From Chryseobacterium pennipullorum (GTDB lineage: Bacteria > Bacteroidota > Bacteroidia > Flavobacteriales > Weeksellaceae): DNA of 64,000 nucleotides. The translations under genes and the position numbers were made by a program. Positions 1-8,928 of the stretch are shown one piece after another. Location of the stretch: the NCBI RefSeq assembly GCF_003384725.1, contig NZ_QNVV01000020.1:38876-102875 (forward strand), written 5' to 3'. The notes beneath the pieces were generated by a model that did no database searches, was not told the origin of the DNA, and worked only from the letters and a program-made list of their open reading frames with translations. Position 1 is the first letter of the stretch; each line of letters begins with the position of its first letter.

Positions 1-747
1 TCTGGGGTCAGGAAATTTAAAATTGAAATCCAGTTCTGAGATTAATTTCTCTGATGAAACTGTCTTTCCTTTTACTGTTTCTTCAGGGATATAAGGACTT
101 TTTTTCTGTATGCTGATCACTTCTCTTTTTGAAGGATGCAACGGCGCTACCAGGTTGTACAGTTCCGAATGGGTTTGCTCTTTAATCATCTTTTCTATCA
201 CAGAACCTACATCTTCATAATGAATATGATTGGCGGGAGCTCCGGGATCCGACACCGTATATTTGCTCAGAAAACGGTCATCTCCCATTAATCCACCCAG
301 CCTGAGAATATTAGTTTGAGGAAATGCTTTTTTTATAATTTTTTCTTTTACAACTTCTTCGGCAGCCAGATCATTTTCAGAAAAATCTTTGGCATCGTCA
401 GGATACACTCCTGTTGAGCTCATAAGAAATACCTGTCCCCGGAAGCCCTGCATCCATAAAGCCACCCGTTCTGCTCTTTTTACGATTTCGTCTTCATTTT
501 CTTTCTTTGATGAAAAAGGTACCGTAATAATAATGGTGTCAAGCTCTCCAATAACATCCCATGGAGATAAGAGCTCTACATACGTCTCATCATTAAAGTC
601 CACCACCAAAGGATGATAGCCTCTCCGCTCAAGGTCTTCCCGTTTCTCCTCCGAAGTAGTAGTTGCATAAATCTGGTAATCTCCGGAAAGCTTTTCCGCA
701 ATGCGGGAACCCAGCCATCCGCATCCGATAATTCCTATTTTTTTCAT
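1..747 (-). CDS. NAD(P)-binding epimerase/dehydratase-like protein, 3' end outside window
   Basis: A reading frame starts at ATG 747-745 and stays open to the window edge (249 codons, no stop), so the C-terminus is missing. The N-terminus MKKIGIIGCGWLGSRIAEKL is a Rossmann beta-alpha-beta with a GxGxxG-type loop (G8, G10, G13). Further on come an FLMSSTGVYPDD segment and a LRLGGLMGDDR segment. These are typical of the extended SDR/NAD-dependent epimerase superfamily, of the kind related to YeeD/SDR_a5-like proteins, where a strand ending in SSxGVY carries the catalytic Ser. The substrate cannot be read from the sequence. About 110 bp separate its start from the next gene on the same strand. 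A weak CAAnnTA-like element lies near 766, but I do not call it a promoter. Confidence 0.8.
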   Translation of the reverse strand, partial: MKKIGIIGCGWLGSRIAEKLSGDYQIYATTTSEEKREDLERRGYHPLVVDFNDETYVELLSPWDVIGELDTIIITVPFSSKKENEDEIVKRAERVALWMQGFRGQVFLMSSTGVYPDDAKDFSENDLAAEEVVKEKIIKKAFPQTNILRLGGLMGDDRFLSKYTVSDPGAPANHIHYEDVGSVIEKMIKEQTHSELYNLVAPLHPSKREVISIQKKSPYIPEETVKGKTVSSEKLISELDFNFKFPDPR

Positions 748-858
748 AATGGCAGTGATTTGTTGGTAGCACCAAGATAGGAATTTTGAAAACAATGATC
801 ATAATGGATCACAGCTATTAACATAATTTTAGAATAATTGCGAAAGCAAAAATATTAA

Positions 859-1707
859 TTAAATTTCTAAAAATTTTAATTGAATTCCGCTTTCAGTTTT
901 CCATTCTACAGGTCCACTTGCAGATCTTGCTAGTATAGCTGATGCTGCTCTTGAGGAAGAGTTGAAAACATAATCTTTAGTGAGTTTATAGAAACCATTG
1001 TCCCGTTGTAATATTCCGTCTGAAAGCATTTTATTTCGTTCCAGTACAATACCTTCATTTAATGAAGGCTGCTCAGTTACCATCAAAAGAGAATCTTTGT
1101 ATACTACGAAACCTTCAGTGGATGGACTTCCTTTGCTATTAGCTCCAGCTCCGTTTTTACAGTATAAGATCAGTTGATTCGTTTCGTCCTGTTCAACAGT
1201 TTCTTCCAGGGATTCAAATATTTTATGTCCTAATGAGGCGGTCAATATTTTGACATTAGATAAAAACTCTTCCAATTCTGCCTGCTCTGCTTCAGAAAGT
1301 TCCGGTCGGGTAGGGATATTCTGATTAATAGTGTAGCGTTCTGCATGCATAGCCAATTCATACAAACGATTTTCAAGGTATTTAACACCCGCTTTGTTCA
1401 AATACTGATCCTTACTTCCAAAGAATAACACTTCATTCCAAAATTCTTTATTAGCTATATGGCTCACAAGGCGTTCGGCAATGACTTCTGCTTCGCCAAT
1501 ATAGGCAGCATCTTCATTATTGTCTCCTTTACCAATCAGGATATAGACACCAGGTTTTCTAAATTCTGTACGATTGCTGAATTCTCTTACTTTAATACGG
1601 GGAACTCTGATGCCTATTCCCGTCCAGTTGCTGAGTTCTGCAGTGGTAAGACTATTGGGTGTACCATCTACGAAGAATAGGCGTATGGTTTTTCCAAAGG
1701 TATTCAT
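859..1707 (-). CDS. GIY-YIG nuclease family protein with C-terminal DUF4357-like domain
   Basis: The 282-aa protein has a GIY-YIG core. GVY is at residues 53-55, YIG at 69-71, an Arg at 79 inside AERLVSH, and the family's metal-binding Glu is probably E112 in KYLENRLYE. The C-terminal 70 residues (about 210-280: GFVVYKDSLLMV, then LLMVTEQPSLNEG and SSSRAASAILARSASGPVEW) match my memory of DUF4357, a small domain often found at the end of such proteins and in restriction-modification neighbourhoods. Cleavage of DNA is a family-level expectation and is not shown here. It sits next to a PD-(D/E)XK protein and a type I R-M locus, consistent with a defence-related block. The ATG at 1707 is the only reasonable start. 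A role in repair or in DNA modification is also possible. Confidence 0.8.
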   Translation of the reverse strand: MNTFGKTIRLFFVDGTPNSLTTAELSNWTGIGIRVPRIKVREFSNRTEFRKPGVYILIGKGDNNEDAAYIGEAEVIAERLVSHIANKEFWNEVLFFGSKDQYLNKAGVKYLENRLYELAMHAERYTINQNIPTRPELSEAEQAELEEFLSNVKILTASLGHKIFESLEETVEQDETNQLILYCKNGAGANSKGSPSTEGFVVYKDSLLMVTEQPSLNEGIVLERNKMLSDGILQRDNGFYKLTKDYVFNSSSRAASAILARSASGPVEWKTESGIQLKFLEI

Positions 1708-1857
1708 AGTTAGTTTTAATATTTTGAATCATGAATGACTCAAGAATGTTTGTTTAATGGTGGCAATAATAAGAAAAATCTTTAATCTTTCTAAAGAAAA
1801 GGTATAAATTTATGTGGTATACTGATATATAAAATGGGTTTTAAAAAGAAGATTTTA

Positions 1858-3027
1858 TTACAGGTCTTTTATGATGTCTTCAGGAGCTTCTAAAACCTTC
1901 ATAATAAATGTTCTCATAAATAATTTGAAGTTTCCGTTTTTAATATCAACCCAAAATTCTGCATTATGATCTATGTTGCCATACTGTAAAAAATATAGAG
2001 GCCATAGATGGGATGTCCGAAATTTGATTCCTAAATGATTTCGCAGATCATCAAAATACACTTTTTCCCTATACCGATCCATAAAGGCAGGTGTTTTTAC
2101 CAGGCCATAAATAACGCCACCTTCTTCATAATTAAACCTGATATATACATTTTTTAAAACGGAAATCCCAAACTGATGATATTGCTCGTCATAAATAACA
2201 TTCATGTTCAATTCTTCTGATAATTCATCAGCAAGTTGAAGCATTTGCTGGTCAGCAAGGTCTTTCATATCTTGCTTAATAGAATGTAAAGTATTGGATA
2301 TCTGAAAAGCCGTTTCTATATTATCTTCGGTTTCAGTAATAAAATGGTTCAGCGACCCTGGATCTAAATTTTCTTTTCCCATATAATTTTCAATAAGTTG
2401 ACTTTCGAAGTCCATCAGAAAACAACGCACCCTTTCATTTTCTGTATTTTTAATAAATTCTTTTAAAAGAGGAATAATATCATCCTCATAGTTTATTAAA
2501 CGTAAAAGTCTTGTTTTTATAAGAGTTTCAACTTCTTTACCTGCGCTGTATTCTGTTAGTTCTTTGGATTTTGGAGCTAAATAGAGAAGTTGATAATGGC
2601 GGGTACTGATGTATTGTAAATATTTTAAATAATCCTGAACCTGATTTTCCTGATCCCGTGTCCATGGATAAATTTTATTTTCAATTCCCAGGATACTTGA
2701 CTGATCCTGATTTTTTAAAACTATATCCACTCTTCTGTTTTCGAAAGTGGGATCTTCTAAAATTACCTGCACTTTTGTCGGATGATCATAAGGGAAATGG
2801 AGTCCTAATTCTTCTTTAAACAATTTCAAATAAATATCTCCCTGCCCATGATCTTCATTAGGATCTAGGAAAAATGCCAATATTTCAGAGACTTTATTTT
2901 CGTTCCAGTGGAGGAACTTCATTGCATTAAATTGAGTAGCAAGTTTTTTAGAATGTCTTTTTTCATATTCAATCTCAAACTTAGAACGTGCCTGAATCTC
3001 CCTGAAAAAAGAAATGTAATCGTTCAT
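1858..3027 (-). CDS. PD-(D/E)XK nuclease superfamily protein
   Basis: The 389-aa protein carries a nuclease-like core in its first 140 residues: E48 in WNENKVSEILAFFLDP, D101 in RRVDIVL, and E116-N117-K118 in GIENKI, followed by a Gln-rich helix (DQENQVQDYLKYL). The spacing D-x14-E-x-K is the PD-(D/E)XK signature, and the WNENKVSEILAFFLDPN opening is typical of the PDDEXK_4 group found in many bacteria. The rest (about 170-389) is a helical region and a mixed alpha/beta C-terminal part of unknown role. Such proteins are common in defence and mobile neighbourhoods, but most have no known substrate. Separate short ORFs on the opposite strand are shadows. The start ATG at 3027 is followed by an acceptable N-terminal helix. 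Confidence 0.75.
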   Translation of the reverse strand: MNDYISFFREIQARSKFEIEYEKRHSKKLATQFNAMKFLHWNENKVSEILAFFLDPNEDHGQGDIYLKLFKEELGLHFPYDHPTKVQVILEDPTFENRRVDIVLKNQDQSSILGIENKIYPWTRDQENQVQDYLKYLQYISTRHYQLLYLAPKSKELTEYSAGKEVETLIKTRLLRLINYEDDIIPLLKEFIKNTENERVRCFLMDFESQLIENYMGKENLDPGSLNHFITETEDNIETAFQISNTLHSIKQDMKDLADQQMLQLADELSEELNMNVIYDEQYHQFGISVLKNVYIRFNYEEGGVIYGLVKTPAFMDRYREKVYFDDLRNHLGIKFRTSHLWPLYFLQYGNIDHNAEFWVDIKNGNFKLFMRTFIMKVLEAPEDIIKDL

Positions 3028-3256
3028 AGTATATTAGTAAATTTCATTTTAGCAATGATAAGGAAAATATCCAGTTTTTGTTTACGTGAGAACATAAAAT
3101 GTAAAGCTTTTACTTCTATTTCAAGAGTTCAGCCATTTAAAAACTACTCTTTATGGAAAAATAATGTTCTACAGTTTTGAATCTTGCTTTCTATAAATGT
3201 TGATTTATCATGTAACATAAAATAGATCAGGCCACAATGTAAAACGCTTCAGGGAA

Positions 3257-3622
3257 ATGCTGGGCATCAAGCAGGAAGCATTGGCTCTTGACCTTGGGGA
3301 CGACTGGAACCAGAAGAAAGTTTCTCTGCTGGAACAGAAAGAAATTATTGAAGACCCTTTACTGAAAAGAATTTCTGAAGTATTGAAAATTCCGGTGGAA
3401 GCGTTTCAGAATTTTGATGAGGAGCAGGCGGTGAATATTATTTCTAATACGTTTACAGCCAGCGATAATGCTATAGGTTTTATGTATAATCATTATCCTA
3501 CATTTAATCCAATAGATAAAATTGTAGAATTGTATGATGAAAAGGTTGCTCTTTATGAGAGGATGCTGAAGGAGAAGGATGAGATGATGGTGAGGCTGGA
3601 GAGGTTGATTGAGAAGGGATAA
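3257..3622 (+). CDS. XRE-type HTH regulator, N-terminus apparently lost or altered
   Basis: The protein reads GIKQEALALDLGDDWNQKKVSLLEQK at its start, which is helix 2 to helix 4 of an XRE/Cro-type HTH. It is followed by a dimer-like tail ending in a coiled coil (KIVELYDEKVALYERMLKEKDEMMVRLERLIEKG). The same frame is open upstream from 3221 and encodes NRSGHNVKRFREM, the expected first helix, but a TAA lies at 3218-3220 and there is no ATG, GTG or TTG between. The family normally begins 10-15 residues earlier. Either translation starts at the internal ATG 3257, giving a clipped HTH, or the 5' end has been mutated. It is the only plus-strand gene in this block and ends at a strong hairpin shared with hsdR. 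Confidence 0.65.
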   Translation: MLGIKQEALALDLGDDWNQKKVSLLEQKEIIEDPLLKRISEVLKIPVEAFQNFDEEQAVNIISNTFTASDNAIGFMYNHYPTFNPIDKIVELYDEKVALYERMLKEKDEMMVRLERLIEKG

Positions 3623-3630
3623 CTTAAGAT

Positions 3631-3668
3631 ATAGAAAAAGGTTCAGTAGATGCTGAACCTTTTTCTAT
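3631..3668. terminator. Bidirectional intrinsic terminator between XRE gene and hsdR
   Basis: A perfect 16-bp stem (3631-3646 pairs with 3653-3668) with a 6-nt loop TAGATG lies between convergent genes. The A-rich left arm and T-rich right arm give a U-tract for either direction. It starts 8 bp after the regulator stop and ends right at the hsdR stop codon, so it can serve both genes. Confidence 0.85.
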
Positions 3669-6533
3669 TTAGGCATTAACCCCATCAATGAAAACATCTA
3701 CAAAATTTTGAACCTTTTGAATAATTCTTCTCCCTATATTATTTCTTTCTGTAAGTTTTGGTTTTACTTCAAGAAGTTTTAAAGTATCACTAATTTTTGG
3801 TGTTTTGGAAGTGAAAAGAAAATCATCAATGGCATATCTGAATCTATCTTTATTTAAAAATTCCTCATCAGCAATTTTGTCAAATGCCGAATTTTTTTCT
3901 TTGTTCCAAAATTTTTCAAATTCATCATTCACATCATTCCCATCAGAAATATGAGGCAAATTCTCTTCTATAAATTTTTCTATTAATTTTTTTTTGCTTC
4001 TTAGTTTAGCATCTCCGGAAAGAATATCTCTGATTTCTTTTTTCTTTTGTTCTAATTTATCCCCTTTTAGATTTGAGTCTGCAAGATTAGCTAATAATGA
4101 AAGAATATAGCTTACATTTATTTCATCACGATGGATTAATTCCAGTTCAAAATCAACGTCATCTAGAATACTTACTTTTCCTTCTCCACCTTCACGATGC
4201 CCTTTAATTTCAGTCCATAAATCAAGGTATTTGCTTTTATAATCATTAAACTCACTTTCATTCATTTCAAGTTTATCAAAGTTAAAATCAGCAAATGATT
4301 TTAAAATGTTTAGAATTCTCATTACCTCACGGAAAGAAGTTATAAATTCAAATTTTTCCTGTTCCGTTTGATAACCATTCACACTGTCAATTTCTGGAGC
4401 AACTAGCTTCAATGTCTCTAAGGCAGAATTAAAAAGCTCAATGTAACTTTCGATGGGCTGAATAATAATTTCCTGGATAGCTTCTTTGTTTGAAAATAAG
4501 GTCACTGCATCATCTGTTGCAGATTTTAAATTACGGAAGCAGACTATATTTCCTTGCGATTTCTTATCACCTAAAAGCCTATTGGTTCGGGAAAATGCCT
4601 GGATTAAGCCATGATATTTTAAATTCTTATCGACAAATAAAGTATTTAGTTGAGGGCTATCGAATCCCGTTAAGAACATATTAACGACAATAATTAAATC
4701 AACCTCTTTGCTACGAACTCTTTTGGCGATATCATTATAATAATTGTAAAAAGTTTGGGAGTCTTTTGTAGAAAAATTTGTATCAAACATTTCATTATAA
4801 TGACCAATATATCTTTCCAATATGTTTCTGCTATGAGAATCTCCATATTGAGCCTGAGGCTCTGCAACCATTGCAAAATCAGGTTCTTCATAGATTCCAT
4901 TTGCATCTTTGGATTCTTCATTAGTTCCATAGCTGAAAATTGTTGCAATTTTCAATTGATGTTTACCTTCTTCTTTTTTCTTTTGGAAAAGGTCATAATA
5001 CTTTTGTAAAACATCAATACTACTTACACAAAACATAGCATTGAAAGTACTGCTATGTGTTTTTCTTCCGTATTCTGCAATGAGATAATCTGCAATTTTT
5101 TCAAGCCGTCTCGGGCTTTCAAGAAGCTCCTGAGTATCTATTGCTTCAACATCAGTATCAATGTAAGTGTTACTCCCTTCTTTTTCCTTATATCTACCAA
5201 CATATTCTACAGAAAACTTTAAAACATTATCATCCCGAATTGCATCTGTAATTACATATTTATGCAGACAATCTTCGAATAGTCTATTAGTGGTTGCCGG
5301 AGCTCCGTCTATTTTCCCAATTGAATTAACTTCAGAAATCGGAGTTCCTGTAAACCCAATCATTTGAGAATTCTTAAAGTACTTTTTGATATTCTGATGC
5401 GTATCTCCAAACTGACTTCTGTGGCACTCATCAAAAATAAAAACAACTTTTTTGTCTTTTAGTTTTTCAATTTTTTTACCATGTTTTTCTTTGGTAATAG
5501 CAGTATTGAGTTTTTGTAAAGTTGTAACAATGAGTTTGGTGTTGTCAGAAAGTTGTTTCACTAAATGAGCCGTATTTTCAGTAGCATCAACGCTTCCTTT
5601 TTCAAAAGCATCAAATTCTTTTTGTGTCTGATAATCCAGATCTTTTCTGTCCACTACAAATACTACTTTTTCCACTTTCGGAATTTCTTTCAGAATCTGA
5701 CTAGCTTTAAAAGAAGTTAATGTTTTTCCTGAACCTGTAGTATGCCAAATAAAACCATTCTTGTCCGTATTTCTTACTCGGTCAACAATTTTTTCCACTG
5801 CATAATATTGGTAAGGCCTTAGAACCATTAGTATCTTGTTGGTTTCATTTAAAACAATATACTTGGTAATCATTTTAGCAATGTGACAAGGCTCTAAAAA
5901 TGCTGGTGCAAAATGATCCAGCTGTGTTATATTGTTGTTTTGATCATCTGACCAATAAAAGGTTTGTTTAAAAGTCTGTTTAGCATTATTAGAATAATAT
6001 TTTGTGTTAACTCCATTACTGATAATGAATAGCTGAACATAATTAAACAGTCCGTTTCCAGAATTAAATGATTGATGATGATAACGGTTGATTTGATTAA
6101 AAGCTTCTTTTAATTCAAGACCACGCCGTTTTAATTCAACCTGAACCAAAGGAAGCCCGTTAATTAGAATTGTTACATCATATCTATTCTTATAATTTCC
6201 TTCCTGGGCAATTTGATTGGTTACCTGAAACTGATTCTGGCACCAGTGGTCCTGACTGATAAACTCAATCCATTCTGAACTTCCGTCATCCTTTGTAAAG
6301 TGAAATTTATCCCGAAGAATTTTTGCTTTCTCGAAAACATTTCCTTTAGAAAGATGATTTAGTATTTTTTCAAACTCTTTATCAGAAAATGTCTTTTTAT
6401 TATGAATTTCGAGTTGAGTTTTTAGATTTTTAATTAGATCAACCTCATTGCAGATTTTGACTTTTTTGTGACCCAGTTGCTGTAGTTGTTCAACTAATTT
6501 TTGTTCTAAAATATATTCTGGCTGACTTGACAT
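3669..6533 (-). CDS. hsdR: Type I restriction enzyme, endonuclease/translocase subunit R
   Basis: The 954-aa HsdR subunit cuts DNA far from the recognition site after ATP-driven translocation. The N-terminal nuclease shows D119 (RYDVTIL) and E133-x-K135 (QVELKRR), the PD-(D/E)XK centre of HsdR. The SF2 motor has Walker A GSGKT at 267-271, a DECH box at 368-371 and motif III GFTGTP at 393-398. Further on are DLIIVVNMFLTGFDSP and IQAFSRTNR, motifs V and VI. The length is in the normal range, and all catalytic residues are present, so the enzyme looks intact. It is last in the minus-strand order hsdM-hsdS-(silent hsdS)-recombinase-hsdR, separated from the recombinase by about 100 bp with a 33-bp palindrome. 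It therefore may have its own promoter or depend on read-through. Confidence 0.97.
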   Translation of the reverse strand: MSSQPEYILEQKLVEQLQQLGHKKVKICNEVDLIKNLKTQLEIHNKKTFSDKEFEKILNHLSKGNVFEKAKILRDKFHFTKDDGSSEWIEFISQDHWCQNQFQVTNQIAQEGNYKNRYDVTILINGLPLVQVELKRRGLELKEAFNQINRYHHQSFNSGNGLFNYVQLFIISNGVNTKYYSNNAKQTFKQTFYWSDDQNNNITQLDHFAPAFLEPCHIAKMITKYIVLNETNKILMVLRPYQYYAVEKIVDRVRNTDKNGFIWHTTGSGKTLTSFKASQILKEIPKVEKVVFVVDRKDLDYQTQKEFDAFEKGSVDATENTAHLVKQLSDNTKLIVTTLQKLNTAITKEKHGKKIEKLKDKKVVFIFDECHRSQFGDTHQNIKKYFKNSQMIGFTGTPISEVNSIGKIDGAPATTNRLFEDCLHKYVITDAIRDDNVLKFSVEYVGRYKEKEGSNTYIDTDVEAIDTQELLESPRRLEKIADYLIAEYGRKTHSSTFNAMFCVSSIDVLQKYYDLFQKKKEEGKHQLKIATIFSYGTNEESKDANGIYEEPDFAMVAEPQAQYGDSHSRNILERYIGHYNEMFDTNFSTKDSQTFYNYYNDIAKRVRSKEVDLIIVVNMFLTGFDSPQLNTLFVDKNLKYHGLIQAFSRTNRLLGDKKSQGNIVCFRNLKSATDDAVTLFSNKEAIQEIIIQPIESYIELFNSALETLKLVAPEIDSVNGYQTEQEKFEFITSFREVMRILNILKSFADFNFDKLEMNESEFNDYKSKYLDLWTEIKGHREGGEGKVSILDDVDFELELIHRDEINVSYILSLLANLADSNLKGDKLEQKKKEIRDILSGDAKLRSKKKLIEKFIEENLPHISDGNDVNDEFEKFWNKEKNSAFDKIADEEFLNKDRFRYAIDDFLFTSKTPKISDTLKLLEVKPKLTERNNIGRRIIQKVQNFVDVFIDGVNA

Positions 6534-6556
6534 TTTGGGGTTATGAGTTTAGTTAA

Positions 6557-6589
6557 AGCCTTGTCAGAGCTTTAAACTCTGACAAGGCT
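6557..6589. repeat. 33-bp perfect palindrome, copy 1 (hairpin between recombinase and hsdR)
   Basis: Arms AGCCTTGTCAGAG (6557-6569) and CTCTGACAAGGCT (6577-6589) flank the loop CTTTAAA. The element is nearly the same as the one at 8890-8922. The two differ at two stem positions, and both are changed on the opposite arm as well, so pairing is kept. It lies 24 bp upstream of the hsdR start and may act as a terminator, attenuator or dispersed REP-like element. Confidence 0.85.
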
Positions 6590-6635
6590 GTTAATAGTTT
6601 TCCCAAATGTAAGAAATATTGTATGATAATTGAAA

Positions 6636-7562
6636 TTATTTAAGTGCTTTAAACATCTGATCAATTGCTTTTTTCTTCTGTTCCAGATTAGGATGAACAT
6701 ACAGATTCAATGTAGTACTGATATTAGAATGCCCCAACAAAACACTTACTGTTTTATAATCACACTTACTTTCAATACACCTTGTTGCGAAACTATGTCG
6801 TAATCCGTGAAATTTAATATCAGGAATTTCCAAATATCGCATCAGATTTTTATAGTAGCTTCGGTAGGTTCTTGGCTCTGTAGGTTTAGAATCATTAGTT
6901 AAAACATAAAATGCAGGATTAACAATTTTTTTAAAAGGTTTTAGCATTCTCAAAAGATCTCTGGTGATTGGAATTTCACGAATTGAGTTTTTTGTTTTTG
7001 GGGTATCAATAAGAAGTTCAGTCCTACGTTCTCCTTCTTCAATGACATAAATCCTTTGGATGGTTTTACGGATATTAATAATCCCATTGTCTGTATCAAT
7101 ATCTTGCCAGGTAAGTGCACATATTTCACCAATTCGCATTCCAGAACAAAGACAGATGTAAACACCTAAATTTCTAAAAGTAAAATGCTCCTGAATATAA
7201 CTCATTACTTTTTTCTGATGTGTTCTGCTCAATACCTCTATTGTATGCGTTTCCCGAACCGTAGGGTATTGTACATCAAAATTGATGAATTCAATCCATT
7301 TATTCTTTGCTCCAAATTTCAATACCATTTTCAGTACAATGAGAATGTCTTTAATACTTTTCTGGCTTAGTCCCTGTTCCAGTTTTTGAAACACAAACTT
7401 TTGTACATCTTCATCTTCAATTTCAAAATAGTCTTTAAATACAGGGAGTAGATGATTTTCCAGCAACAATACATAAGCCGAAAAGGTTGATTTTTTTACG
7501 TACAGCTTTTTATCATTCTTCCAAAGTTCAGCGATTTCTGCTAATGTTTTCTTTCTTGTCAT
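6636..7562 (-). CDS. Tyrosine-type site-specific recombinase (probable hsdS invertase)
   Basis: The 308-aa protein has an N-terminal SAM-like core-binding domain (about 5-100) and a catalytic domain with the full tyrosine recombinase set: R143 (GMRIGEICAL), H252-x-x-R255 (HGLRHSFATR), H278 (LLGHSNISTT) and Y288. Phage and transposon integrases have this shape, but no other phage or ICE gene is present. Its place between hsdR and the inverted hsdS pair matches known phase-variable type I loci, where a recombinase gene sits beside the inverted specificity genes and flips them. I infer that it acts on the repeats at 8181-8219 and 9526-9564. It could also be a remnant of the element that brought the R-M genes in. 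The start ATG at 7562 is clear. Confidence 0.9.
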   Translation of the reverse strand: MTRKKTLAEIAELWKNDKKLYVKKSTFSAYVLLLENHLLPVFKDYFEIEDEDVQKFVFQKLEQGLSQKSIKDILIVLKMVLKFGAKNKWIEFINFDVQYPTVRETHTIEVLSRTHQKKVMSYIQEHFTFRNLGVYICLCSGMRIGEICALTWQDIDTDNGIINIRKTIQRIYVIEEGERRTELLIDTPKTKNSIREIPITRDLLRMLKPFKKIVNPAFYVLTNDSKPTEPRTYRSYYKNLMRYLEIPDIKFHGLRHSFATRCIESKCDYKTVSVLLGHSNISTTLNLYVHPNLEQKKKAIDQMFKALK

Positions 7563-7680
7563 AAATTTTTTGATTTTTAAATTAAACTGAAAGTTAACAT
7601 TAAGGATAAAATTACTTTGTAACTTAGGATTTAAAATTTCAAATCTTTTACATAAAGGAACTTTTATTTTCCTAATTTAC

Positions 7681-7704
7681 GATTTCCGGGGTTTGAAGGA
7701 GAGT
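7681..7704. repeat. Imperfect inverted repeat at hsdS 5' ends, left arm
   Basis: This segment encodes RFPGFEGEW in the silent cassette. Its reverse complement partner is at 10063-10085 in the expressed hsdS (RFPGFKESW). They share GATTTCCGGG, then a G/A change, TTT, a one-base gap and AAGGAGAGT. It marks where homology between the two copies starts and could allow exchange of complete TRD1+TRD2 units, but it is short and imperfect. Confidence 0.65.
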
Positions 7705-8180
7705 GGGAAGAGGAAGTTTTGAGTAATTTGGGAACTTTCTCAGGAGGAGGAACTCCTAGTTCATCTAACGAGAAGTTTTGGAATGGAAACATTCCTTGGA
7801 TATCTTCTTCTAATTTAGAAGAAGATAATATACTTAAAATAAATGTTAGTAGATTTATTACTCAGGATGCAATTGAAAAGTCGTCTACAAAGTTATGTAA
7901 AGCACCTTCCGTATTAATTGTCTCTAGAGTTGGAGTTGGAAAAGTAGCTTTGTCGTTAAATGATGTATGTACAAGTCAGGATTTTACAAATATATCTGAA
8001 CTTAAATGTAATCAACTTTATTTAGCTTTTCAGCTTTCTAAAGTGATGAAAAAAGCAGCTAATGAAGTGCAAGGAACTTCTATTAAAGGAATTTCATCTT
8101 CAGAAATAAAATCAAAGAAAATATGTCTTCCTCCTATAATTGAACAAGAAAAAATTTCTTCATTCTTTGAAAGGATTGAA

Positions 8181-8219
8181 GAAAGAATCCAAACCCAAAA
8201 GAAAATAATTGAGGGTTTA
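8181..8219. repeat. 39-bp perfect inverted repeat in hsdS central helix, left arm
   Basis: The segment begins GAAAGAATCCAAACCCAAAA and ends GAGGGTTTA. It is identical, in inverted orientation, to 9526-9564. It encodes the central spacer helix ERIQTQKKIIEGL of both hsdS copies. Flanking TRD sequence diverges right away on both sides, so this is a tract of identity maintained between otherwise different genes, as expected for a recombination site. Confidence 0.92.
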
Positions 8220-8889
8220 TCATTACAAAAGATTTCGATAGTTAAAAAGCTATTTGAAAATAAGATTAAGTTTAAAACTGATAATGAAACGCAGAATTGG
8301 GAACGAAAAAAATTAGCTGAAATATCAGAAGAACATTTACATAAAAACCCTGATAATAAATATAACGAAGTATTTTCTGTAGCAAAACATAAAGGAGTTA
8401 TTAATCAGATTGAACATTTGGGACGTGCCTTTTCAGCAAAAGAGATTTTACATTACAAATTAGTTTATCCAGGTGATTTAGTTTACACTAAAAGTCCTAC
8501 TTCTGATTTTCCTCTTGGAATTATTAAGCAAAATCGAACAGGAAGAATAGGTGTAGTTTCTCCTTTATATTGTGTTTTTACTCCTAAAACTTATGCTTTA
8601 GGATATCTACTTCACGAATATTTTAATTCATCAGTAAATACTTTTAATTATTTAAATCCATTGGTTCAAAAAGGAGCAAAAAATACAATGAATATTAACA
8701 ACGAAACTTTTTTGAACGGTACAAGTATTTTATTACCGATGAATGAAGAAGAGCAAAAAAAGATTTATAAATTTTTGTTATCTCTTGATGAAAAAATAAA
8801 TTTAGAAAACGAGTTACTAACCCAATACGAAAATCAAAAAAAGTATTTATTGCAAAATCTTTTTGTTTAAAAGACTAGCTTTTCAATCC

Positions 8890-8922
8890 AGCCTTGTCAA
8901 GGCTTTAAACCTTGACAAGGCT
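8890..8922. repeat. 33-bp perfect palindrome, copy 2 (between convergent hsdS copies)
   Basis: Arms AGCCTTGTCAAGG (8890-8902) and CCTTGACAAGGCT (8910-8922) flank the loop CTTTAAA. It sits in the 58-bp gap between the 3' ends of the two hsdS copies, where a bidirectional terminator would be useful. The loop is the same as in copy 1 at 6557-6589. Confidence 0.85.
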
Positions 8923-8928
8923 ATCTCC

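Larger units (their letters stand above)
7656..8870 (+). pseudogene. Silent hsdS cassette (specificity subunit lacking a start)
   Basis: This frame encodes two target recognition domains in HsdS style: TRD1 about 7720-8150, the central helix ERIQTQKKIIEGL, TRD2 about 8290-8760 and the C-terminal helix ending LLQNLFV. It lies opposite to the expressed hsdS. Homology begins at PNLRFPGFEGEW, matching PKLRFPGFKESW near residue 20 of the expressed copy. There is no ATG upstream, and a TAA lies at 7653-7655. The only candidate start is a TTG at 7719, inside TRD1. It therefore looks like a storage copy with no start or promoter of its own, not a decayed gene, because both TRDs are fully open. Recombination with the expressed copy would place these TRDs behind the hsdS start. 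Confidence 0.8.

Noticed and set aside
6636..7562. Prophage or ICE with this integrase
   Set aside because: No other phage, conjugation or attachment-site signals nearby; context fits an hsdS invertase.
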